From the NCBI GenBank assembly GCA_902587755.1, contig CACIMN010000003.1:124001-188000 (forward strand): a stretch of DNA of 64,000 bases, read 5' to 3'. The translations under genes and the position numbers were made by a program. The notes beneath the pieces were generated by a model, which saw only the letters and a list, made by a program, of their open reading frames with translations, ran no database searches and was not told the DNA's origin. This stretch comes from an uncultured Pelagibacteraceae bacterium. Its GTDB lineage: Bacteria > Pseudomonadota > Alphaproteobacteria > Pelagibacterales > Pelagibacteraceae. Position 1 is the stretch's first letter, and each line of letters begins with the position of its first letter. Shown here piece after piece: positions 30,249 through 40,667 of the stretch.

Positions 30249-31273
30249 GGATTTGGATAAATTTTTTGAACATTATTAATTTCTTTAATGACATCATCAA
30301 ATAAGTTTACATTTACACTTTCTATATTTGTTTTCAACTGCTCCATAGTAGTTGCTCCAATTATTACACTAGTCATAAAGTCTTGGATTTCACAAAATTT
30401 TATGGACATCTGACTCATATCTAGATCAAATTTTTCACTAATCTTATAATAATGCTCAACAGCATCCTCTGTATTAGGCTTTCTGTACCTTGTCCAGAAA
30501 TCATAATCTCTCTCCATTCTTGATCCTTTAGGAAAATTCTTATTTCTATATTTTCCACTTAAATATCCACTTGCAAGTGGAGAGTATGCTAAACAGCCAA
30601 TTTTTTCTCTTATGGAAACTTCTGCTAATCCAATTTCGTAGGATCTGTTTAACAAGCTGTAAGGATTTTGAATTGACATCATTCTAGGTAATTTTTTATC
30701 TTTAGATAATTGTAGATAATTTAAAACTCCCCAAGGAGTTTCATTTGATAAACCAACATATCTTATTTTTCCCTCATCAATGTATTTATTTAATTCTGTA
30801 AGAATATCTTCAAATTTATTCCATTCATTTTCCTTATGAACATAACCAAGTCTTCCAAAATTATTTACATTTCTTTCTGGCCAATGAAGTTGATATAAGT
30901 CTATATAATCGGTTTTAAGTCTTTTAAGACTGTCATTCAAAGCAGCTTCTAAATTTGGACCTGTAAAACTATTTTCCCCACTTCTTAAATAATCTCTTGC
31001 TGGACCAGCAACTTTTGTTGCAAGAATGACTTTGTCTCTTTTTTTTGTTTTTTCAAACCAATTCCCAATAATTTTTTCTGTGTCACCGTAGGTTTCCTTT
31101 CTAGGAGGTACTGCATACAATTCAGCAGTGTCCCAAAAGTTTACTCCTTGATCTAAAGCAAAATCCATTTGTTCAAACGCTTCAGGCTCAGTATTTTGTT
31201 CTCCCCACGTCATTGTACCGAGACAAATTGTACTTACTTTAATATCGGTATTACCTAAATTTTTGTAATTCAT
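30239..31273 (-). CDS. Aldo/keto reductase (Tas-like)
   Basis: LGTMTWGEQNTEPEAFEQMDFALDQGVNFWDTAELYAVPP, DYIDLYQLHWPERN. Confidence 0.95.
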   Translation of the reverse strand: MNYKNLGNTDIKVSTICLGTMTWGEQNTEPEAFEQMDFALDQGVNFWDTAELYAVPPRKETYGDTEKIIGNWFEKTKKRDKVILATKVAGPARDYLRSGENSFTGPNLEAALNDSLKRLKTDYIDLYQLHWPERNVNNFGRLGYVHKENEWNKFEDILTELNKYIDEGKIRYVGLSNETPWGVLNYLQLSKDKKLPRMMSIQNPYSLLNRSYEIGLAEVSIREKIGCLAYSPLASGYLSGKYRNKNFPKGSRMERDYDFWTRYRKPNTEDAVEHYYKISEKFDLDMSQMSIKFCEIQDFMTSVIIGATTMEQLKTNIESVNVNLFDDVIKEINNVQKIYPNPCP

Positions 31274-31354
31274 TAGAAGTATTAAGTTAAATATTTTTTA
31301 ATCTTTTAAGGTATCTTGAATAATTAGTAAAAGAATATATATATATTAGTTATT

Positions 31355-32116
31355 ATGGAAAATAATAAAAACGGAATACTAAATAGAGCAAAAGCAGCAC
31401 AACAAACAGCTGCTGTAATGGATGAGGGCCTAAGAGCCTACATGCTAAAAGTTTATAACTATATGGCAACTGGAATATTGCTAACCGGAATAGTGGCACT
31501 GATAACATTTAAAATGTCAGTTGTTACAAATGATGCAGGATCTATCGTTGGTCTAACACAGATGGGAAATGCAATTTATTTATCAGGCCTTAAGTGGCTT
31601 GTAATGCTAGCACCTCTAGGTATCGTTTTTTATATGAGTTTTGGAATTAATAAGATGAGTGCATCAAAAGCACAAACTACTTTTTGGGTTTTTGCAGCTT
31701 TGATGGGTTTATCTCTATCTTCAATATTATTAGTTTATACTGGAATGAGTGTAACAAGGGTTTTCTTTATCACATCTGCAACATTTGGCGCGATGAGTAT
31801 CTACGGATACACAACTAAGAGAGACCTTACAAAACTTGGATCTTTTTTAATGATGGGCCTAATTGGAATAATTATAGCTTCAATTGTAAATATCTTTATG
31901 AAATCTTCTATGATGTATTTTGTTATTTCAATTTTAGGTGTTTTAATATTTGTTGGTTTAACAGCTTATGACACTCAAAAAATCAAAAATATGTATGTTG
32001 CGTCAGACTCAGGTGAGTTAATGGGTAAAAAAGCTGTGATGGGTGCTTTAACTTTGTACTTAGACTTTATTAATCTGTTTATAATGTTGTTAAGATTATT
32101 TGGTCAAAGAAGATAA
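31355..32116 (+). CDS. Bax inhibitor-1/YccA family membrane protein
   Basis: YNYMATGILLTG, TAYDTQKIK, LTLYLDFINLFIMLLRLFGQRR. Confidence 0.95.
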   Translation: MENNKNGILNRAKAAQQTAAVMDEGLRAYMLKVYNYMATGILLTGIVALITFKMSVVTNDAGSIVGLTQMGNAIYLSGLKWLVMLAPLGIVFYMSFGINKMSASKAQTTFWVFAALMGLSLSSILLVYTGMSVTRVFFITSATFGAMSIYGYTTKRDLTKLGSFLMMGLIGIIIASIVNIFMKSSMMYFVISILGVLIFVGLTAYDTQKIKNMYVASDSGELMGKKAVMGALTLYLDFINLFIMLLRLFGQRR

Positions 32117-32118
32117 GT

Positions 32119-32466
32119 TTATTTTTGAAGTTTTTTCCAGTTGGTATTTTTTAATAAAATTCTAAGATCGTTGGAATTTTTAAGTATTTTACCGCTTGTA
32201 TCAGTTATTAAATATTTAAGATTTTTATTTTTAGGCTTAAAATTTTTACAAATTTTATAAAGGGCGTTTTCAGTAGCATTCCTAAAAACACTAAATCCCA
32301 CTTGTTTACTTGAGATACTTAAACCGTAATCTTTCCAAGAACCTTCGGAAACCATCTTAGCATATAAGTCTAATATAATTTTAAGCTCATCTTTTTCAAA
32401 AAAATGTTTTTCTTCGATTTTATTATTTGGATTGTTTACTACTAATTTTAAATTATTACGCATCAA
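32119..32466 (-). CDS. DUF2794 domain protein
   Basis: LDLYAKMVSEGSWKDYGLSISSKQVGFSVFRNATENALYKICK. Confidence 0.8.
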   Translation of the reverse strand: MMRNNLKLVVNNPNNKIEEKHFFEKDELKIILDLYAKMVSEGSWKDYGLSISSKQVGFSVFRNATENALYKICKNFKPKNKNLKYLITDTSGKILKNSNDLRILLKNTNWKKLQK

Positions 32467-33007
32467 TCTTATGCTTATTAATTAATGGTATTTGAAAGCC
32501 TGTAAATATTATTGTAATTGGAAGCATTCCCCATACTTTAAAATTAACCCAAAATTCTTCTGTCTGAGTTCTCCAAACAATTTCATTTAATAAAGCAAGA
32601 CCAAAGAAAAAATACATCCATCTTTTATTAAGAATTTCCCATCCAATATCAGTTAGAGGAATAGATTTACCCATAATTTTTTTAAGAATAGGTTCATTGG
32701 TAAAATATTTCCCAAAAAATAATGCAAGAGCAAACATAATATTGATTATGGTTGGTTTTACATAAATAAATATTGGATCATTAAAGTAGATAGTTAATCC
32801 ACCAAAAAAAGTAATTAAAATTCCACTTACCAAAGGCATTGGAGGAATTTTTTTTTCAAAAAACCAAACTATTGCTAATGCAACTAAAGTTGCAACTATT
32901 AGTGGAGGTATTGCTACTGATAAATTTTTACCACTATTGTAGTAAAAGAAAAAAAATATTGCTAAAGGACCGAAATCAGTAACAAATTTTAAAAAAGATT
33001 TATTCAC
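32456..33007 (-). CDS. Inner membrane-spanning protein YciB/septation protein A family
   Basis: FVTDFGPLAIFFFFYY..., NPIFIYVKPTIIN-like motif, LNEIVWRTQTEEFWVNFKVWGMLPITIIF. Confidence 0.93.
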   Translation of the reverse strand: MNKSFLKFVTDFGPLAIFFFFYYNSGKNLSVAIPPLIVATLVALAIVWFFEKKIPPMPLVSGILITFFGGLTIYFNDPIFIYVKPTIINIMFALALFFGKYFTNEPILKKIMGKSIPLTDIGWEILNKRWMYFFFGLALLNEIVWRTQTEEFWVNFKVWGMLPITIIFTGFQIPLINKHKIDA

Positions 33008-33094
33008 TCAAAAGATATTAACATATTTGCCACATCACAAAACATTTATATTTTTAGCATTGATTTTTATTTTTAAATACCCATACTGATATCC

Positions 33095-33415
33095 ATGTCG
33101 GAACAAAAAGCAAAATTTTCTATTGGAGATATTGTTAAGCACAAACATTTTGAATTTAGAGGTGTAATTTATGATGTTGATTTTGAATTTAATAATTCTG
33201 AAGAATGGTATCAATCTATTCCTAAAAATGTGCGTCCAAGAAAAGATCAGCCTTTTTACCATTTATTAGCAGAAAACGATGAGATAACTTATGAAGCTTA
33301 TGTTTCTGAACAAAACTTGCTGGTAGATGACTCAGATGAACCAATAAAACACCCTTTAATTGAAGAGATTTTTTCAGGAAAAAAAGGTTCTAGTTATTTC
33401 AAGCTTTCTAATTGA
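33095..33415 (+). CDS. hspQ: HspQ/YccV-like hemimethylated DNA-binding family protein
   Basis: KFSIGDIVKHKHFEFRGVIYDVDFEF...RPRKDQPFYHLLAE...YVSEQNL. Confidence 0.9.
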   Translation: MSEQKAKFSIGDIVKHKHFEFRGVIYDVDFEFNNSEEWYQSIPKNVRPRKDQPFYHLLAENDEITYEAYVSEQNLLVDDSDEPIKHPLIEEIFSGKKGSSYFKLSN

Positions 33416-33482
33416 GGCAACCATCATTCAACCACATTTAGCTCAAATCTAGGCCATACAAATTAGCTATATTTTTAGTATA

Positions 33483-33548
33483 TTCTGGTCAAGAGTGTTA
33501 AACGTTAATTTCAATCTTATTATCTCCCCTCTGCATTCTTGATCAGAA
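33483..33548 (+). ncRNA. Candidate structured RNA/5' leader hairpin upstream of ccmC
   Basis: TTCTGGTCAAGAGTG (33483-33497) pairs with CATTCTTGATCAGAA (33534-33548): 15 bp including 2 G-U wobbles; 180-bp gap in an otherwise compact region. Confidence 0.45.
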
Positions 33549-33595
33549 AACTATTTCATAATAGAAATCACCAAAATAAATTCTAAATATAAAAT

Positions 33596-34303
33596 ATGTT
33601 TAAACTTTTTGAACCTAACAAGATATTCAAAATTACGTCAAGAGCACCTAAGTACGTATTATTTTTGTTTATTGTCGTATTAACTGTTGGTCTAGTTGAG
33701 GCATTAATTATATCTCCTGAAGATTACAAACAAAGTGATGCAGTAAGGATTATGTATGTTCATGTTCCTGCTGCTTGGATTTCAATTGGAATATTTTCTT
33801 CTATAACTTTGTTATCTATTTGTGGCTTTGTCTTTAAAAATAAAAATTTTTTTTTAATTTCTAAAAGTTTAGCTCCTTCAGGATTTGTTTTTAACATTAT
33901 AGCTTTAGTTACGGGATCAATTTGGGGAAAACCAACCTGGGGAACATGGTGGGCTTGGGATGCAAGAATTACTTCAATGTTAATATTAGCTTTGTTCTAT
34001 GCAATGTATTTAATCGTATGGAGAATTTATGATAAGGAAGAAAAAGTCTACAAGATTTCAACTTTTATATCTATTTTAGGAATTATTAACGTTCCAATAA
34101 TAAAATACTCAGTTGATTGGTGGAATACACTTCATCAACCTGCATCTATTAATATTTTTTCAAAAAGCTCAATTCACTCATCAATGCTTTACCCATTATT
34201 GATAATGACTGCGGCATTTGCTCTTTTTTCATTGTTAATTTTCTTAATGAAATATAATACAGAACTGATAAAAATTAAAAATAAAGGCTTAGATAGATTA
34301 TGA
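33596..34303 (+). CDS. ccmC: Heme exporter membrane protein CcmC
   Basis: MYVHVPAAWISIGIF, GSIWGKPTWGTWWAWDARITSMLIL, WWNTLHQPASI. Confidence 0.97.
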   Translation: MFKLFEPNKIFKITSRAPKYVLFLFIVVLTVGLVEALIISPEDYKQSDAVRIMYVHVPAAWISIGIFSSITLLSICGFVFKNKNFFLISKSLAPSGFVFNIIALVTGSIWGKPTWGTWWAWDARITSMLILALFYAMYLIVWRIYDKEEKVYKISTFISILGIINVPIIKYSVDWWNTLHQPASINIFSKSSIHSSMLYPLLIMTAAFALFSLLIFLMKYNTELIKIKNKGLDRL

Positions 34304-34527
34304 TAAATGAATTACTTTTTATGAATGGATATGCAGTCTACGTGTTATCTGCTTTTAGCTTTACCTTATTAAGTTTTCTAGGTTTATATTTGGTAACTAA
34401 AATGCAATTTGTTAAAGAACAAAACAAATTTGTTGCTAAATTTGGATTACTTACTACTGAGCAAGCTAATACTGCAAAATCACAAAGAATAAATAAAGAA
34501 ATTTTAGCAAACGTAACAAATAATTAA
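34300..34527 (+). CDS. ccmD: CcmD-like heme exporter protein
   Basis: Single-TM small protein with NGYAVYVLSAFSFT between ccmC and ccmE. Confidence 0.8.
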   Translation: MINELLFMNGYAVYVLSAFSFTLLSFLGLYLVTKMQFVKEQNKFVAKFGLLTTEQANTAKSQRINKEILANVTNN

Positions 34528-34537
34528 CTTTTAAACC

Positions 34538-34957
34538 ATGTATGGTCGAAAAGTTAAATTAAGATTTCTGTTTGTAGTAATAATCTTAATTACTTTAATT
34601 TTAACAACATTTTTGATTTTAAAATCATTAGAGGAAAACGTTGTATATTTTCAATCTCCTTCTGAAATAAAATTACTTAATGAAATAGATAAAAGCAAAA
34701 TAAGAGTTGGTGGAATGGTTAAAAAAAACTCAATTTCTATAAGTTCAGATGAAGTTAATTTTATAATTACTGACTTTAAAAATGAAATAAATGTTACTTA
34801 CTCAGGAGCAGTACCAAATTTATTTGCTGAAGGAAAAGGGGTTGTTGCAGAAGGTTTTTTAAAAGACAGAAATTTTTTTTCTGCAACAAAAATTTTAGCT
34901 AAGCATGATGAAAATTATATGCCACCTGAAGTAAAAGAGGCATTGGGAGAAAAATAA
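34538..34957 (+). CDS. ccmE: Cytochrome c maturation heme chaperone CcmE
   Basis: [50 protein letters not shown] (heme-binding HDENY). Confidence 0.97.
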   Translation: MYGRKVKLRFLFVVIILITLILTTFLILKSLEENVVYFQSPSEIKLLNEIDKSKIRVGGMVKKNSISISSDEVNFIITDFKNEINVTYSGAVPNLFAEGKGVVAEGFLKDRNFFSATKILAKHDENYMPPEVKEALGEK

Positions 34958-34958
34958 A

Positions 34959-36833
34959 TTGATTTATAGTCTTGTTGGATACTATTCACTAATACTAGGA
35001 TTAATTATTGGATTATCGTTATTTTATTTTTCATATAAGAATTTTAATAATTCGAACTTATTAGATACTAAGATTTTATCTTTTACATTCTTACAATTAC
35101 TTTTTGTTGTAATTAGTTTTTTATGTTTAATCTTTTCTTTTATTGTTTCGGATTTTAGTAATGAAACAGTATTTAATAATTCTCACACGACCAAACCATT
35201 ATTTTACAAAATAAGTGGAACTTGGGGAAATCATGAAGGTAGTTTATTGTTATGGTTACTTGTTTTAACTTTATTTATCTTCATATTTTTAGTAAGGACT
35301 AAAAATCAACCCGTAAAATACAAAATTTTAACTTTAGTTTTTCAACAAATAATAATCATTGGATTCTTTTTATTTTTAATCAAAACATCAAATCCATTTA
35401 ATTATATTTTTCCTATACCTACTGAAGGTCTAGGATTAAATCCAATTTTACAAGACCCAGCTTTAGCAATTCATCCACCTATTTTATATTTAGGCTATGT
35501 TGGTTCTTCAATAATTTTTTCATCTGTTTTGGCAGCAACAAGTTTAAAAATTATTTCTACCAGTTGGGCATCACATATTAAAAAATGGGTATTAATTTCT
35601 TGGATTTTTTTGACTTTAGGAATATTGCTTGGATCAATTTGGGCTTATTATGAATTGGGCTGGGGAGGTTTTTGGTTTTGGGATCCAGTTGAGAATGTTT
35701 CTTTAATGCCGTGGCTTGCATTAACCACTCTTTTACATTGCATTTTAGTATTAGAGAAAAAATCTATCTTAACTTCATGGGTAATAATTCTCTCTATTGC
35801 AACATTTACGTTAAGTATGTGTGGAACATTTTTGGTAAGATCAGGAATACTAAATTCAGTTCACACATTTGCCAATGATCCTGAAAGAGGGCTGTTTATA
35901 TTAATTTTTTTATTCATTTTGATTTTTTTATCTATTTTAATTTTTTTCTTTTTTCACAAAGATAATAATAAAAAGTCTTATAATTTATTTTGGTTAAGCA
36001 AAGAAACTTCAATATTAATTAATAACTGGTTTATGATGTATTTTTTATCGGTTGTATTAATAGGAACTGTTTATCCAATTTTTTTAGATGTAATTTCTTC
36101 TCAAAAAATATCTGTCGGACCACCATTTTATCATAAATTGATAATTCCATTTTTAATTCCATTTTTATTTATGATGGCGATTGGTCCAAAATTAAGTTGG
36201 ATCAAATCTCAACTAGAGGATAAGATTTATTTAATTTCTTTTTTGATTATCTCAATTTTATTAGCATTTTTAGTATTAAAAAATTTTAATCAAAATATTT
36301 TAATAAATACAATTTTAATATCGAGTGCGCTTTATTTATTCTTTATGACGTTGAGAGATTTTTTTATAAAAAAATATAAAAATATTTCACAAAATATTGC
36401 TCATTTTGGATTTAGTTTATTAATCCTAAGTATTTTATTTAATAATTTATTTGCAAGCGAAATTATAACAAATCTTAAGGTTGGTGAAACTTTTGAAAAT
36501 TCAAAAACTAAGATAGTTTTTAAAAGTGTTGATCAAAAAAAAGAGCAAAATTATGATGCTATTATTGCCAATTTTTCAATAAGTAATTCAGATGGTGAAG
36601 AGGATAGATTTTCACCAGAGCTGAGAATTTATAATCAACCTATCATTGCCACAAGTGAAGCTGATATTAAAACAACACTTATGTCAGATAAATTTATTGT
36701 AATTAATTTGGTTCAAAATCAAGATTTTTTCAACGTAAGATATCAAGTTAAACCATTTATGTTATGGATCTGGTTATCAGTAATTCTAATATCTTTTGGG
36801 GGTATTGTTAGCTTTTTACAAAAAAGATCATGA
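34959..36833 (+). CDS. ccmF: Heme lyase CcmF/NrfE family
   Basis: KISGTWGNHEGSLLLWLLVL, WAYYELGWGGFWFWDPVENVSLMPWL; TTG start. Confidence 0.97.
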   Translation: MIYSLVGYYSLILGLIIGLSLFYFSYKNFNNSNLLDTKILSFTFLQLLFVVISFLCLIFSFIVSDFSNETVFNNSHTTKPLFYKISGTWGNHEGSLLLWLLVLTLFIFIFLVRTKNQPVKYKILTLVFQQIIIIGFFLFLIKTSNPFNYIFPIPTEGLGLNPILQDPALAIHPPILYLGYVGSSIIFSSVLAATSLKIISTSWASHIKKWVLISWIFLTLGILLGSIWAYYELGWGGFWFWDPVENVSLMPWLALTTLLHCILVLEKKSILTSWVIILSIATFTLSMCGTFLVRSGILNSVHTFANDPERGLFILIFLFILIFLSILIFFFFHKDNNKKSYNLFWLSKETSILINNWFMMYFLSVVLIGTVYPIFLDVISSQKISVGPPFYHKLIIPFLIPFLFMMAIGPKLSWIKSQLEDKIYLISFLIISILLAFLVLKNFNQNILINTILISSALYLFFMTLRDFFIKKYKNISQNIAHFGFSLLILSILFNNLFASEIITNLKVGETFENSKTKIVFKSVDQKKEQNYDAIIANFSISNSDGEEDRFSPELRIYNQPIIATSEADIKTTLMSDKFIVINLVQNQDFFNVRYQVKPFMLWIWLSVILISFGGIVSFLQKRS

Positions 36834-37348
36834 AAAATAAAATATTACCTTTTTCAGTTATTATTATTTTTGGAATAATATTTTTTATTTTTTATAAAGG
36901 TTTAGAAGATTCAAAAATATACACTCCAGACGTTAACACAAAACAAGAGATACCATTGTTTAATACTAAAGAATTTTTTTCTGGAGAAAATGTGAAATCA
37001 CCAAGTATCTTTGACCCAGATAAAGTTTATTTATTAAATATTTGGTCATCTTGGTGTGTACCATGTCGACAAGAGCATCCTCTTTTGATGAATTTAAATT
37101 TAGATGATAAATTAAATATTATTGGGATGAATTATAAGGATAATTTAAAAAACGCAGAGAATTTTTTAAAAGAGCTAGGAAACCCTTATAAAGAAATCTT
37201 TATTGATTTAGATGGTACAATTGCAATTGAGTGGGGAGCTTATGGGGTTCCTGAGTCATTTTTAATTTATAATAATGAAATTATTAAAAAATATATTGGA
37301 CCTCTTAACCAACAATTAACTGATGAAATTTTTTTATTAATCAAATGA
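36830..37348 (+). CDS. ccmG: Thiol:disulfide interchange protein DsbE/CcmG
   Basis: LNIWSSWCVPCRQEHPLL, GVPESFLI. Confidence 0.95.
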   Translation: MKNKILPFSVIIIFGIIFFIFYKGLEDSKIYTPDVNTKQEIPLFNTKEFFSGENVKSPSIFDPDKVYLLNIWSSWCVPCRQEHPLLMNLNLDDKLNIIGMNYKDNLKNAENFLKELGNPYKEIFIDLDGTIAIEWGAYGVPESFLIYNNEIIKKYIGPLNQQLTDEIFLLIK

Positions 37349-37707
37349 AACTTTTTATATTTTTTTTATTTTTTATATTATTTTTCCCTTTAAGTATCCT
37401 TAATGCTCAGGAAAATGATAAAAAAAACGAAATAACTAAAAATTTACGATGTTTAATTTGTCAGGGTCAATCAGTTTACGATTCAGATTCTGAATTTGCA
37501 AACAGTTTAAAAATTGTTGTTGATAAAAAGCTTGAAGAAGGTTTGTCTGAAGATCAAATATATGAATATTTTAAAACCAAATATGGAGAATGGATACTTT
37601 ACGATCCTGGTTTAAATAAAAACACATATATTCTCTGGTTATTGCCGATATTGATATTTTTAATTGGAGGTGCAATAATCTACAAAAGCTTTATAGTTAA
37701 AAAATAA
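37345..37707 (+). CDS. ccmH: Cytochrome c-type biogenesis protein CcmH
   Basis: LRCLICQGQSVYDSDSEFA (RCxxCQ), FKTKYGEWILYDP. Confidence 0.96.
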   Translation: MKLFIFFLFFILFFPLSILNAQENDKKNEITKNLRCLICQGQSVYDSDSEFANSLKIVVDKKLEEGLSEDQIYEYFKTKYGEWILYDPGLNKNTYILWLLPILIFLIGGAIIYKSFIVKK

Positions 37708-37718
37708 ATTAATTAGCA

Positions 37719-38231
37719 ATGAATTTAAAAAAAATTTTAATTAATCTTTTAATAATTACTTTCGCATTTTCTTCGACTGCAGAAGAAAAAATTTTAAAAG
37801 ATCAAAATACAGAATTTAGTTTTTACACAGGAATGTTTGATTTTAGCGATGATGGAAAAAGATCAACTTTAATTGGTTTTCAACATCAAAATGAAAATTT
37901 AAATAGAGATACCTTTTTGGGAAATCTTTCTCCTATAACTGGAGTCTTATTTACAGCTGATAATGCAGGATATTTTTATACAGGTGTTCAAGCTCAATAT
38001 AAATTAGGGGCACTAAATTTAACCCCCAGCTTTACACCAGGAATATATCATGAGGGAGACGGTAAAGATTTAGGCCATTTAATTGAATTTAAAAGTGAAC
38101 TACAAATTTCACTTGATCTGTCAAAAACAAGTGAGTTAGGTTTTTCGTATAATCATATATCTAACGCAAGTCTTGGAGATAAAAATCCTGGGGCAAATAG
38201 TTATATGTTTAATTTCTTTAAAAACTTTTAA
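37719..38231 (+). CDS. PagL-like lipid A deacylase/acyloxyacyl hydrolase
   Basis: Signal peptide, beta-barrel pattern, C-terminal ELGFSYNHISNASLGDKNPGANSYMFNFFKNF. Confidence 0.82.
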   Translation: MNLKKILINLLIITFAFSSTAEEKILKDQNTEFSFYTGMFDFSDDGKRSTLIGFQHQNENLNRDTFLGNLSPITGVLFTADNAGYFYTGVQAQYKLGALNLTPSFTPGIYHEGDGKDLGHLIEFKSELQISLDLSKTSELGFSYNHISNASLGDKNPGANSYMFNFFKNF

Positions 38232-38243
38232 AAAAGATACATC

Positions 38244-39395
38244 ATGAATATAAATGACTGTTATAATTTTGATGATTTTCGAAAATTAGCTAAAAAAAAA
38301 TTACCAGCTCCCATTTTTCATTATATTGATGGTGGAGCAGATGATGAAGTCACTTTAAATAGGAATACAGATGCTTTTAATGATTGTGATTTAGTTCCTA
38401 ATATTCTCAATAGTGTTGGTGAACCAGATTTATCCACGACTGTTTTTGGAAGAAAAATTAGTATGCCATTATTTTTATCTCCTACAGCTATGCAAAGTTT
38501 GTATGATCCTGAGGGTGATAAAGCTTCAGCAAGAGCTGCAGAGAAGTTTGATACAATTTACAGCATGTCTACAATGGCATCTTTTTCAATTGAAGAAGTT
38601 GCAAATATTTCTAGTGGGCCAAAACTTTTTCAACTTTACATTCATAAAGATAAATCAATCACTGATGACTTGATTGAAAGATGTAGTAGAGCCAATTTTG
38701 ATGGAATGTGTATTACTGTTGATACACTTGTTGCTGGGAATAGAGAAAGAGATCATAGAACTGGATTTACTACGCCACCTAAATTTACTTTGAATAGTTT
38801 ATTGAGTTTTGCAATGAGACCTGGTTGGGTTTTTAAATATTTTACTAATAAAAAATTTGAATTAGCAAATATTAAAAATAAAACTGATAAAGGTACCAAT
38901 ATTGCGAAATCAGTTATGGATTATATTAATGAACAGTACGATCCAGCAATGAATTGGAAGGATGCAGAGTACTGTATTAAAAAATGGAACAAACCAATGG
39001 CTCTTAAAGGTGTAATGTCAGTAGAAGATGCTAGACGGGCAATAGATATTGGTTGTACTGCAATTATGATTTCAAATCATGGAGGAAGACAACTTGATGG
39101 ATCAAGATCTCCATTTGATCAAGTTAAAGCAATTTCAGATGCTGTTGGCGATAAATTAGAAATTATTCTTGATGGTGGTGTTAGAAGAGGAACACATGTT
39201 CTTAAAGCTTTAGCTGCAGGAGCAACAGCTTGTAGTTTTGGAAAAGCATTTCTTTTTAGCTTAGGTGCAGGCGGACAAAGAGGTGTTGAGAGACTGTTAG
39301 AAAACATGCAAAAAGAAATTAGAAGAAATATGATTTTAATGGGATGTAAGTCTGTTAAAGACCTTGATGCGTCAAAAATAATATATAGAGACTAA
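38244..39395 (+). CDS. FMN-dependent alpha-hydroxy acid oxidase (LldD/glycolate oxidase type)
   Basis: FHYIDGGADDEVTLNRNTDAF, FQLYIHKD, ISNHGGRQLDGSRS, LDGGVRRGTHVLKALAAGA. Confidence 0.96.
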   Translation: MNINDCYNFDDFRKLAKKKLPAPIFHYIDGGADDEVTLNRNTDAFNDCDLVPNILNSVGEPDLSTTVFGRKISMPLFLSPTAMQSLYDPEGDKASARAAEKFDTIYSMSTMASFSIEEVANISSGPKLFQLYIHKDKSITDDLIERCSRANFDGMCITVDTLVAGNRERDHRTGFTTPPKFTLNSLLSFAMRPGWVFKYFTNKKFELANIKNKTDKGTNIAKSVMDYINEQYDPAMNWKDAEYCIKKWNKPMALKGVMSVEDARRAIDIGCTAIMISNHGGRQLDGSRSPFDQVKAISDAVGDKLEIILDGGVRRGTHVLKALAAGATACSFGKAFLFSLGAGGQRGVERLLENMQKEIRRNMILMGCKSVKDLDASKIIYRD

Positions 39396-39500
39396 AATAT
39401 AAGAATTTTAAGCATTTATTTGATAAATTAAATTTTTAAACTAAATAGACAAAAAACTAATTTTCGTTTAGTTTGGCGATTTTAATTTTAAAAAATTATT

Positions 39501-40664
39501 ATGGAACTTGCAAAATCATTGAATAGGCTTGGAACTGAAAGCGCTTTTTCTGTTTTAGCTGAAGCAAAGAAACTTGAGGCACAAGGTAAACCTATGATTC
39601 ACTTAGGTCTTGGTCAGCCAGACTTTAAAACTCCAAAGCATGTTGTTGAAGCAGCAAAAAAAGCTTTAGATGATGGTCATCATGGATATGTTCTTTCAAA
39701 CGGTATTTTAGAATGCCGACAAGCAGTTACTAGATGGATAAAGAAACGTTATAGTGCAGACGTAGATCCTGAAAGAATTATAATTATGCCAGGTGGAAAA
39801 CCAACTATGCATTATGCAATTCAGTGTTTTGGTGAACCAGGGGCAGAGATAATTCATCCTACTCCAGCGTTTCCAATATATGAGTCAATGATAAATTATA
39901 CCGGTTCTACAGCAGTGCCTTATGATTTAACTGAAGATAAAGATTTAAAGTTTAGTGCAGATAAAATTTTATCTCTCATTACTGATAAAACTAGATTATT
40001 AATTTTAATTAATCCAAACAACCCTACTGGAAGTTTTGTAGAAAAATCAGAAATAGATAAGTTGGCTGAAGGTTTAAAAAAACATTCTCATGTTACAATA
40101 TTAAGTGATGAAATTTACAGTAGACAAATTTTTGATGATAAGGAAATGCCAACATTTTTTAATTATCCTGAATTAAGAGAAAGATTAATAGTATTAGAAG
40201 GTTGGAGTAAAGCTTATTCCATGACAGGCTGGAGGCTTGGTTGGAGCTTTTGGCCAGAGAATTTAGTTGAGCACGTAAATAAATTATTAATTAATAGTGT
40301 CTCATGTGTTAATGCTTCTGCTCAGTTTGCAGGTATTGCTGCTTTAGACGGACCAGACGACTCAATTGATGAGATGATGGAAAAGTTCACATTAAGAAGA
40401 AAATTAATTCATGAAGGTTTGAATAGCTTACCAGGTGTTGAATGTAGTTTACCTGGTGGAGCTTTTTATGCATTTCCAAAAGTTATTGGAACAGGTATGG
40501 ATGGTTCAGAATTTTGTAAAAGAGCTATGCATGAAGCAGGTGTAGCTATAGTTCCAGGTACAGCTTTTGGTAAAACTTGTAAAGATTATGTAAGATTCAG
40601 CTTTGCTGCATCTCGAGATAACATTTCTAACGCATTGGAAAATATCAAAAAAATGTTAGGTTAA
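39501..40664 (+). CDS. PLP-dependent aminotransferase class I/II
   Basis: GQPDFKTPKHV, LINPNNPTGSFVEKSEID, LSDEIYSRQIF, EGWSKAYSMTGWRLGW. Confidence 0.95.
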   Translation: MELAKSLNRLGTESAFSVLAEAKKLEAQGKPMIHLGLGQPDFKTPKHVVEAAKKALDDGHHGYVLSNGILECRQAVTRWIKKRYSADVDPERIIIMPGGKPTMHYAIQCFGEPGAEIIHPTPAFPIYESMINYTGSTAVPYDLTEDKDLKFSADKILSLITDKTRLLILINPNNPTGSFVEKSEIDKLAEGLKKHSHVTILSDEIYSRQIFDDKEMPTFFNYPELRERLIVLEGWSKAYSMTGWRLGWSFWPENLVEHVNKLLINSVSCVNASAQFAGIAALDGPDDSIDEMMEKFTLRRKLIHEGLNSLPGVECSLPGGAFYAFPKVIGTGMDGSEFCKRAMHEAGVAIVPGTAFGKTCKDYVRFSFAASRDNISNALENIKKMLG

Positions 40665-40667
40665 GCT

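Noticed and set aside
31320-31350. ATATATATAT run upstream of the Bax inhibitor gene
   Set aside because: Short simple repeat in an AT-rich promoter, no supporting structure.
33035-33262. Minus-strand ORF over hspQ
   Set aside because: Antisense to a well-supported gene, no recognisable family.
39438-39474. AAACTAAA...TTTAGTTT inverted repeat before the aminotransferase
   Set aside because: A/T-only 8-bp arms are expected often by chance in this base composition; not claimed as a site.
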